Positions 12,201 through 24,200 of a DNA stretch of 64,000 nucleotides are shown here, piece after piece; within the stretch, counting starts at the first letter, position 1; every line of letters begins with the position of its first letter. The notes beneath the pieces were generated by a model. That model was given only the letters and a program-made list of their open reading frames with translations. It made no database searches and was not told the DNA's origin. Origin of the DNA: Lasioglossum baleicum (Eukaryota; Arthropoda; Insecta; Hymenoptera; Halictidae); contig NC_134930.1 of assembly GCF_051020765.1 (NCBI RefSeq), forward strand, positions 8,866,001-8,930,000, given 5' to 3'. Position numbers and translations under genes: made by a program.

Positions 12201-15200
12201 CGCGTCCCTCCCGCCTAGGTTTACATAACCGGCGCAAATCATTCTCCTTGTGATAGGCCGAATCCTGTACAGCTCAGCGCACTCGGCATTAGAGACGAGA
12301 GGCACCTCGACCTTACGTAACTGGTTGGACAGCTGGCCGTGGCTCTTCAACACTCCCCAGCCAGTCACCACCGCCTTGGTACCGGCTTGGTAATGATCGG
12401 CGACCGGTGCCAGGAGGATCGGTCGCACCCGGCCCCCGTACTCCAGCGGCTTTTTCAACTGAAATTGTAATTGGTTTCAGGTAACGGCGAGCCCGACCGC
12501 GAATGCGAACACGCCAGAGAGGCTGCGCGCATTGCAGAATTGATTGTGAAACGGTAATTGAATTCTTTGGCTTTATTCGACCGGGGACACGTATCGCCCA
12601 CGTTAATAAATAATCTTCATCGATCCAGGACACGATCTGCTCAGGCCGGTTACGTTCTCGCTGTTAGAACGCGGCGTCGCACAGTGGGCTCGATTGAAGA
12701 AGCACGCGACATTTCGCGAAAACTTTTTAATTTTGATATTTTTTCAATTGATATCGATTTCTAAATGTCCACCGACCACGAAAATGATAAAATTAATCAA
12801 ATACAATAGCAGTTCTAGTTGTGATACACATACACAAGTTAGACAGTTTATTCTTAAGGGGGATTTTATATGTGTATATGTATTGAATATACATGTACGT
12901 GCGTATACATGTAGTATGACGTCTAATAAATAAGTTGAAAAAATGCATTTGGTCGGAATTGTGAAAAACAATACTAAAAATTGATTTTTACAACTTTTTT
13001 AGCTAGCCCAATAACGAAAATTAAAAAAATATGTTTTGTCAACTGGTTTAATTATATGTATACCCTCTGAAAATGTCATTGAAATTGGTTAATTGGTTTA
13101 CGAATTATAAACGATCAAAAGTGGTAAAAATTGCAATTTTCTTAACAAATTGTTCTCAATAATGTAAAACTTAAACACATTTTATGTATTATAGAATAAA
13201 TAATTTAGGAAACTGTTTTAAATTAATAAAATCGGTTAAACAAATGTGAAATATATTAAGTTAAAAAGCATTGAGAAGGAATTATTTTTTTATATATTCA
13301 GTTCAAATTTCATTGCAATATCTTCAGCGGTTTAAGAGTTATTCAAAAATGTCGCGTGCTCCTTCAATCGAGCCCACTGTGCGTCGCAGTGGTCGACTTT
13401 ACGAAAAACTGGCACAAAAATCTGTATGACTTGAACATTTAATTTATTCGCTTATAGTAGAATTGAATGCAACCGTTAATCTTCGTAGACTTCGTGTATC
13501 ATACTTGTCAAGTAATGACTTAAGAGCATCATCGATCATCATGAAAATCAGATCAAGTCTGTTATAACGGGATCCGAAGCACACGCGAAGCATGGCAAAC
13601 GGAGCTTCCATGTTCCCATTCCTCGAAAATTGAATTTTACTGTCTCAGAAATGTACTTTCCAAATCCTGTTATATTGGAGATTGGCAATAAGAAATAGAA
13701 AACCCAATTTTGAGAAGATTTTGAAGTTGTATGAGCGCGGAATTATGAAGCTACCAGGAAGATGGCAAAAGATCATCGAAAAAAATGGAGAATATTTTAC
13801 TGATTAAATTTCATTGCTTGAATAGAAAAATTGGGTTTTATTTCACCTTAGAATACCGAAATTATTTTCTTGCCAACTCAATAGTTATTGGGTATCAGGC
13901 GCTTGAGCCTTCCTATGACTTCCAGACAAATTGCAGTAATGAGAGTGCTGAAGTATATTCATACATTCAAAGTGGTTCGGAAAATCGAATAGATTTAAAA
14001 TTACTTATTAAATACAAAAGTACTACTGCTGTAACTAGAAATGTGATATGCAGGGTGGTTAATCAGATATTACCACTTCAATTTTCGTCATTATTATCAT
14101 TCGTAGCGACGAATGTTTATGCATACACTATGGTTGAATGGTTTCAAGAGATGCATACTTTGGTGTAGTGAGTTTTTTGTGGGTGGACGCGTAGAAGAGA
14201 TATAAAGGTCATCAGTATTTTTTTAGATGCTTCAAAAAAGTATTAATCATGTACTCTGTATTAATCATATCATCACTGAATGCAATAACATACTACCAGT
14301 TCTATTACGCAATGAAAAACGATTTTCTCTGTGAATAAAATCATTAAAACATTATTAAGAGAGTCGTGATTTCATAACACGAAAATTAAAATATCTCCTT
14401 AACTAATGGTTTTTCGATATTAATAGGTTCTTTTTTGTCGAGAATGTGAAGCTCCATCGATTAGCACAAGATAAATAAACGATCCCATTTAAAAAACTAC
14501 TGATTACCTTCATATCTCTTCTACGCGTCCACCTATGAAAAAACTTAGAACACCAAAGTATGCATCACTCGAAACTATTCAACCTTATATAAACATTCTT
14601 TGCTACGAATAATAATAATGACGAAAATCGAGGTGGTAATATTTGGTTAACCACCCTGTACATTATTCAAAATATGTATAGGTGTGTACAGGGTGTAACA
14701 AAATGTATTTTCATGGCTTCCTCAGGTGAGTGAACATCTTTACGTCGGTGGAGTTGTGTAAAACAGTGGCCGTAAAATTGACCTTGAGCATAATTTTTAA
14801 GGTCAAATTGTTTTTCTATTGCATCGTTAAGCATTCGTCACGAATAAAGAAAATCTGAACGGAACCATGGGTTATAAATCAATCGTTCTCTTTAAAAACG
14901 ACTTTAAAGTTTCGTAAACTATTTCATTCAATATGCTGCAGAGTGTCCCAGTATTGGGTACAACCGTGGAGTGGGTGATTCTATATGAGAAAATAGTCGT
15001 TTTCGAGAAAATTGACTTTGAAAATCCGTTAAGTCTACGTGCCTAGCATTTGTAAGAAGTAGAACCAATAAGTAAAATAAGTAAAGATCAGACGCGTGTG
15101 AGCCGATATCTACATTATTCAATAATACATACCACGCGTGTTCGTCGAATTTTCCAGCTCGGTTTCCTCGAAAACAAAGCCTCAAATAAAAATAATTTAT

Positions 15201-18200
15201 TTTATATTTTCGACTTATTTTCTCATGTCAAATCACTCCGCCACAGATGCACTCAATACTGTGACACCCTATAGATATATGGAATAAAATAGTTTACGAA
15301 GCTTTAAAATCACTTTTCAAAATATTGCTTGATTTGACAATTATGATTCTATTGAGACTTTCCTCGCGGCAAGTATTAAGCGATGCAATAGAAAAAGAAT
15401 TTCACCTTGAAAATTATATTCAAGGTCAATTTTGTGGTCACTTTGATAGTTATGACGATGATAATGACGAAAGCTACTTTCATTCCAGAATCCAAGAACT
15501 TCAACGATCTTAGAAATTTTAGACGAAAACTAGAATTCCATTGAAATGAAAACATTAAGAATTCACCATAAAGAACTAATCACTAATTTGGATAATCTGA
15601 ATAGTATACGACGGCGGAAAGCAGGAGAAGGGGGGGGGGCGGATAGAGACGCTTCCTCACTTTTACTTCATAATATATGATTTTCCGTTATGAAATAGAG
15701 TTCGAATTGAAACTTCGCCTCCAGCTTAACTGAAACCTTCAGACTGAAACATTGATGAATGTGTACGTGTACATTTACGAAAATATGACTTCAAACAAAT
15801 GCAAGAATATGTAGTTGCATTCTTTAAAAATTATTTTATTGTATACAATAAAAAAATTATTATGTATACAATAATGAACTGATAAATGTAATATCTATTC
15901 AACATGATTTTTGAAACTGGACCGAAAGTTCCAGTATTTGCTTAGCTATCCGTGGGTCTCAATACCACGATATTGTCAGCACAATATCAGGGGTCGTATA
16001 TTTTCTTTGCGATTTTGTAAGCAGTACCGGACTCGATCTGACCTCGAAGAAAACATCGGATTCTGCACGAACGACCGTTGGACCATACAGATGCTGAAGC
16101 TTGGAAAACAATACACCGAAAGGATTTGAAAAGCACGATACGTGGAAGCTCGCGGTGTTTATTAAAGTAAACAGTAATACGATTAGTTCTGTGGATGCTT
16201 TAATTGTATATAAAGAATTCATACTGTAAAATACTGTTTCTTCTTAAGGAATAAGTTACATTTCGAAAGGTAACAACACTTTTTGAAGTGAAACTTCGGT
16301 CGAGCGTTACGGAAGTGACGAAATTTCGCGAATAACCTCGAATAGTTTGACAAGTAACATTTTTATAATTAATTTACTAACTTTGAAGACTTCATTGGTG
16401 AACTTTTAAGATTGTAGAATGTAAAATGAAGCCTTTGGTATATTCCCATTTCAGTTTTATGCAGGTTTGATGCTTAAATTGTTAGTTATTAACAAATTTT
16501 GGAGAAGTGGTATGTTATGTATGTCTGTCCTTGTCGCACAGTTCTACCCTCCTTGTCTTACACATTATGGGAACTTCCGAAACAATCAGCCCGCGCAACA
16601 ATTGTTAATGATTAATTAATCAGAGTTAATTTGTGAACATTTGCAATTGGATAACATAGAATCAACCTCCAGCTACTTTCACATACAGCTTGTCAAATCT
16701 AGCTGTGCGGCTGAATGTCCCCCGCAAGGGGAAATGACCCCGCTGCGCAGTGGTAAATAGGCGGAACTTCACAACGATACGTCACCTGTCAAACGATTCA
16801 CGTTGCGACAGTTCAGTTAAAAAGTATAGTGACACAAGTGTATTCACACAAACATATAAACAGTTGTTTTGTATGTTCACTGCTGTAAGAAATAATGGAC
16901 AGTACGCACTTTTGACGAGGTGTGTACTTTACCGTTCAAATGTTGCATCCTTCTCTCGTCGAGTGCGGTCTTTGTTTTCTTCTGCGCATCCCTATGAATT
17001 TGGTCAACCGCACAGCTAACATAAGTACATTTGACAAGCTGTACAGTTTCTCATCGGATTTTGTTCCGACTGAAAGATTTATAAACAATTATCCAAACCC
17101 TTGTTCTAAACTAACCTGAAAAATTTTGACAGGTGTCAGGTAAGTAAAAAAACATACGCGTGGAGAACCACGCGCGGCAGAAGTGAAACTTCTTACAGTC
17201 TAGTAATGTTTAGAAGTAAATTAAGATTGGAAATGGTAAATAATCCTAACGAAGCGACGACAAGATCAGGAACAACTCTCAATGCAGTATTTGTAAGACA
17301 TTTAGACAAAATTGAATCAAGAATATTTATATCATATTTTAGCTATCACAAGCCAATTGTCTCAATGATAGAATTATAGAAAATCATAGATAAAATAATG
17401 AACGAATAAAATTTGCGGCGCAAAGAAGGAGAGCGTATGGGAAATGCTATGAACTATGTCCCTTTCTTTTCTGAGTTCATCAACGACAAAATTCTATGTA
17501 TGTATTGTTTACGAACAAGATTGGTTTTTGTGCTTCAGACAAAAATTGAATCCGCTAGGTTGTACGCAAACTTACAACTTCAACGGCACAGCGCTACGAA
17601 GATGGACAATTATAGCAATATTAAGAGAGTTTATTGTTAATACAAAAATTTGGTTGTACTGTCTAAATGTTGAATAAAACTTTTTAAATAGTTCAACTTA
17701 TAGTTGTTGGGAAAAACATATTTAAAAACCAGTGATATTTCAGCGTCCTAAACTAGGTTTTCCCCCTAAATTGGGATAGACAACGAATTCTGTGAATACA
17801 CTTCTCAAGATAAGATATTTTTACAGACAGAACAATGTTTGTTTACTTTAACACTAAACCTACCGAGCCTTAAAAATAACTGGTATATGGTCCTCTATAA
17901 AAATGACAAGATTGATTTTATTTAGACTTTGTGCGGCTCCTATAAATATTAATTTCTTGTGAAATCATTTTTATTATTTCAATAATTCTAAAATATAAAA
18001 TCTGGAACCGGTTATTTTGAACAGTGCTTTACATTAATTCTGCAATTCGGTTTCGTGCATCAATCTGCCGAAATGTTTGTTAAAGCAAATCCGAAAATAT
18101 GATGTCCTACTTCTCGACTCCGATCTAAAGTGTGAATGCCACTCACCCGAATTACAGCTATATCGTAATCAGAGGTCCTAGAATCGTACATCTCGTGGGC

Positions 18201-21200
18201 AATGATTTCTCGTGCTTCAACGACTATTCCATCCTCCTTCAGGTTAGAAGTACCAGCTTTTATCGAAATTAATGGAGTGAAGGCTCTGAAACGGAAAAAT
18301 ATTACAGAACGGGAGTTATGGAATACTGTAGAAAAATATTAATAAAATATCGTGGAAATTAACTCAAGACCCAAAAGATGTAAAAATCGCAGAAGTGAAG
18401 TCTGAATCTCGAAGCCGGAGTATGTCAAGTCTACTTTTATGAAACAAATACATTTAATATGCTTTTCGTATCAAGTTTTTCCAATGGTAAAAACGATTTT
18501 GTTTTAAATCGTCTGAAATTTTATTAATGGCAGCGGATTTTTTGCGCTCATGGCAAAAATGAGTAGGCGAAACTTAAAACAGTGAAAACATTTAGAAAAC
18601 GTGAAAATATGGAGTCGTTATTTTCATTCAATTAAAATTATTTACATAAGAAATTAATTATTTGTATAACAATATAATGTCAGATGTACAAATTAATTTG
18701 TAGCCCGTTCTTCTTGAATTTGTGTAGTATTTTCAAACAATCAGAATACATTCTGCAATGAAAAATAATCTCCATCACTTTCTATGCATTTACGCCATGT
18801 TATAAACAATTATTGAATCTTCAAATCGTTGGATAAAATATTTGGATTTAAAATAAAGTTACTACTGATTGATTATGAGTGCCACGAATTAATTTATATT
18901 TTTTATGTTATAAAATGTACACTTCCGGACAAAGAGATAGCACATCTTAGAGTTCTACAGTATTGTAGTAAAAATTGGTAAAGACACATTTTTTTTCATG
19001 TCTCGTTACTAGCTTTTAGGGTGCCTGCATATACAGGGTTTTCAGGTTTGAAGTTCCAAACTTTGTCAGCATATTCTATGGATCTAAATGAGATAAGAAT
19101 GTTTTATAGGCATAGGCTGTTAAACGCTTTATTAAAAAGTTATGAACAAAAATATGGAATCCTACGCCACTTGACCTTTATGAGTGAAGAACTTTAAAGA
19201 AAAAAGTTTATAAAATAAGAATATTCATATACGCGGGGTGAACTGATATAAAGAATTAATGATTTATTCACCATTATGAAACGCTGCGCTTTAAAACTTG
19301 TATTTTTAAAGACGGTGGCCAATTCGAAATGGAATATTAGTTGCATCTACACATTTAGTATTAACATTAGTATCAGTAGTAATAATTAGTATTACGTGAT
19401 TGGTAGTAGTAATTAGTATTAGTTTGATGACCACAGATAGTGAACACCGCTTGCATTAAATCACATAAACAAAGGTAATTAAATATCACTTAACTGTCCC
19501 CATTCAATTCTGTATTTTTATTTATAACTTTTTAACCCCTTGCCTTACAATATCGTGTCTGAAACGTCATGAAGATTTTGAACACATTCTGATAAAAATG
19601 TATGTTAATAAAGTAAAGTGGGGTAAGTCTGCCCTAGGTTTTGCAAAGTTGGACTTTAAACAGATGTATTTTCAGTCTGGTATGTAAAAACTTAACGTTC
19701 TTGGTATCAAACTCTTGACACAGTTATTATTGATGAATTAGTATTATGTAGGATTCTAATTTTGCTTGAAAATTATCACTTTGATAGGATATTGTACAAA
19801 GTGTCAACTAGGACGCACTTGCCCCGAAAATGGGGCAAGTCCGTCTCTGGGAGTTAAAAATGCTTTCGAACCTTTGTTTCAAGTGCTACAGAGCAAGAAA
19901 AGAATGATTAAGAAGCCTGCTATAAAATGCTTCTTATTGCATTAAATATATTGTTTAGTTTTATAGTTACCCATGCAATACGGATTTGCCCCACCGTGAT
20001 AGTACGGACTTGCCCCGTGTTCTGTTGTATTTGCAAAAAAGTTGCATTTTACAACTTTTTTATGCGGGCCTCTATTGAAATTTTAAAAATACGTTTTGGA
20101 GGTGTGTGTCAATTATATGCACTGTGAATGTTTCATACAAATCGGTTGATGCGGGAAAAAAACGACAGGTATTGAAAGATGTAAGAATCATTAGAATGAC
20201 TGCAGTTGGAGGCCAAAAATCGCGAAAAACTGCAATTTTTACCATCTTTAAACGTTTGTAGCTCATTACAACGTCGACCGATTTTGATGAAATTTTCAGA
20301 ATGTGTTTAATTGATACAGATTTTCTCTGCAATTCCGACAACTTGTAGTTTTTTCAACAATTTTTGTCACGTTGTGTAGTATACCAATTGTTCTGACTTC
20401 TCCAAAAATTTCAAATCGTATATTCCAATATTAAAAAAGTTATGTTCTTTTTAAGAGTGTCCGGATATTAGCGGGGATCACTGTATGAGAAGAGAAATTC
20501 CAGTTGTAACGTGAAAATAAATAAAAATTGGATAATGTTAATGTGTGTTATCTTGTTATCTTGTGCAAAATGCGTATGTATATTTTAAGAAATTGACATT
20601 AGGTTATAAATAATAGTTCTGAACATAAAAATTGAACTATGTGCATTCTTTCGTTCAGCATTGTGGATTACACGTTCTTTGAAATTTCAAAAAATAATTA
20701 TATTTGTGCCGGCCGGAAGATCAAAATTTGTGAATTTAAATTTGTCACGTCTCGGATAACTGGACGTCTCGTTAGCGTCAAGTTGACCATTTGTCCGTGT
20801 TGTCCACTTGTCCGTGTTGTCCACGGCAACAATAAATTTTCGTTACACGCTGAATAACTCGATTCATAAATTTGGCTAAGTGTCGTTAAAAAATTTCATG
20901 CACAGTTGAGGAAAAAGTATGCGTACCTCTGGACACAGTGTGCGGCTGTAACGACCCATTCCTCGCTAATGATAGCGCCACCGCATACGTGACGATTGTT
21001 ATATCGGAGGGACACCTATAAATTTCGTCAGAGTATCAATTTTGCGAATCATCGGCTCCGACAGCCGCGAAATTCACAATGTTTCCCCGTATAATCAGCG
21101 CAGCCGTGTTAAGCACGGATTTGCATTCTTTTTATGCGTAGAACGGGGATTTTTGTGAAAGGCAAACTGATTACACTCTACAACACCAAATTTGTTCAGC

Positions 21201-24200
21201 AATATCTGTTCTAGTGATTCTTATAGAGTTTGTTATTCTAAAACCAAATCTGAAAGCAGAATTGCTTTCTATCACGCAACGATTTCGAAAAACATTGGTT
21301 TTTGTAAAAGTGCATGATTCTGGTAAAAAAGCAAGATTACGTGAAAACTAAAAGTGTGAGGAAGTGTAGGTTAGAGTCAAAAGATAGAGGGTACTCTCCT
21401 CTACATATCCATATAATCAATTATAATTTTTTGTTCTTAATAATAGTAATACTAATTTGCTTTATTTCAGCCTTACGGTTAAGAAATGTGACTTGGTTTA
21501 CATTAACCTATCTGTACAAAACTATCTTATTTCACACATTCGGTCCATACCTTCTCTCATTCATTTCTATGTCTCACACATTCCTACCCTGTCCTACTCT
21601 TTTAGTAGCCTAATTATCACTAACCCACTTAATTCCTTACTTATTGCTTCCCTCCCCATTCCCTAACTTTTGCATTTTTGGTTCGGTATTGTCTTTAGTT
21701 TATTTATGCTGTCTTTTCTCTTTTTTTCCTCAACTTCTCCAACCACTCTTCAACCTTTCTATCTTTTTTCCCGCTCACTACATCCTCGAGCTTGATCATT
21801 TCCCCCATTATCCTGCAATCCCTTGTCAAATGCTCTAGGCTTCCATACTTGTCCCCACATAGGTCGCATCCTCTTGCCTTTTTTGTTCTTTTTAATAGTT
21901 GTAAATGCTTGTTAAAGTTTGAAAAAGAGCTGACGCGGATACTTTACACTTTACACGTTCTATTTTTGAATTTATGTGAGAAATCCTTTATCTAGCAGGA
22001 ATTTATTATACAATATTGAATTCTGCAGACATTCCTGGTAAAAAAGAACCATTCACGAGAAGTATTTGGTTCGATTATTATATGAGCAGGTCAAGAAAAT
22101 ATTCATTGACAGCTTGTGTGCGACGCGTTCGCGCTTCACGACCATTGCAGCCTTTTCTCGACTCGTTAGGGCCGTCGCTATACTAGTCGACATACAGGTA
22201 GCAGTCCTACAACACGGCATCCTATAACACGGTTTCGCTCTAACAGGATAGGATAAATTGTGGGAACTCTCGTATAGCACTGCGACCTATAATACTGTTT
22301 CGCTCTAACACGATACGAAAATTGCAAAAACCTTTGTACAACACTACTTCTACAGCACTGGGTAACATGATTCTTGTTTAATATATTTAAAAACTTAATT
22401 ACCTTAAAATAATGACAGGAAGGAATAATGAACTATAGTACCTTTACATGAAAATATCTATCTTCATATCATGAAATCTACAATGATCTTGCAAGAACCA
22501 GCAAACAAACTAAAATTACAGATTTTTTAAAGAGGATAGAAGGTGCTCAACCGAAAAACGTTCTCGTTTGATAATACTGAGTAGTGATGAGGAAGAAATT
22601 GATTAAATTAAGGTTACATTAAATGAAACTAATATTTTTTGTTTTTGTTTTCGTTTTGTGTTATACATACATTTATATTTTTAATCAAAATTAAGTTGCT
22701 TATATGGAATTTTAAAACAATGTTTGTTTTTAATAGGTTTTCGGAACGTAACCCCCGTTTTTGTACTGCCTCTGGGTTTCTCATGCTTATAGTAAAGTCG
22801 CGTTTACTGTCCAACAGTGATCACATACAAACATTATTTTTTTATGACTGCGTCTACCGCGCTGACCGCGCCGAGAGTTCAAAAGAAAGCCGAACGTAGA
22901 AAAGGACATGTTCCTTTTAATATCGATCGTATAATTGTTAATAAACGATGTACTAATGCTCTCGGCGCACTGGTTCAATCTGATTTTACATCAAAGCAAT
23001 TTTGCAAATTACATTAAATTTTCGACGTTTCGATCAATGTGTACATCATTTTCAAGAAAACTAATAACTGCGTCTGTGAATTATTAAACAGAAAAACTAG
23101 TGCTATTATTCATCTTATTGACGCAAAAAACCTGTATTTGTTGTGCTTGTTTCGCCATCCATTGTAAATGTTCCTTTTAATATCGATACTAGTTTTTCTG
23201 TTTAATAATTCACAGACGCAGTTGTTAGTTTTCTTGAAAACGATCTACACATAGATCGAAACGCCGAAAATTTAATTTAATTTGCAAAATTGCTTTTATG
23301 TAAAGTCAGATCGAACCAGTGCGCCGAGAGCATTAGTACATCGTTTATTAACGATTATACGATCGATATTAAAAGGAACATTTACAATGGATGGCGAAAC
23401 AAGCACAACAATTACAGGTTTTTTTGCGTCAATAGTGATGATAATAACACTAGTTTTTCTGTTTAATAATTCACAGACGCAGTTATTAGTTATCTTGAAA
23501 ATGATCTACACAGATCGAAACGTCAAAAATTTAATTTAATTTGCAAAATTGCTTTGATGTAAAATCAGATCGAACCAGTGCGCCGAGAGCATCGTTTAGT
23601 AGAGAAGGACAGCATCACAGTGGAGTGGGTAGGCATTGGACAGTGATCGCGTACCCAATCTCGGACAGTAAACGTGACTTTACTGTAATACGGTTTCACA
23701 TAACACGGCATTTTCTAGAAACCCATCTACCGTGTTATAGAAGGATTACCTGTACAATGTAAGGAAAAACTGCAATACGGCGACTGCAAAACTTTATTCT
23801 TAGTAAATTCTAGTTTTATCTTTATAATTGTAGTAATAATATAACTGTACCAATGTACATCCGAAAATCTTTTGATTAAAATAAGTCCAAACAAGATGTA
23901 AATGGGAATATTTTTATCGATTTAAGTATTGGGTTGGAACGAAAGTTCGTAGCGTTTGTAAATTAGAATTGAAAGCTAAAATTCAGATATTTATTCATAG
24001 GGGGGGGGGGATTGTTCAATAACATATTTTCCATTCTGTTCTATTACTTTTTGCCACTTTCGAGGTAACTTCTCGTGTTATTGAATAAACATATGAACAA
24101 ATACCTTAATTTCATCTTCGATTCTTAATTTGAAAACGCTACGAACTCTCTTTCCAACTCTCCATAGTTAAAAACAATTCCATAAATAATTCCATATTGA

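Noticed and set aside
12680..12730. Classical RSS nonamer after the CACAGTG heptamer
   Set aside because: No ACAAAAACC-like nonamer is seen at 12 or 23 bp spacing; only the heptamer and a different conserved block are shared.
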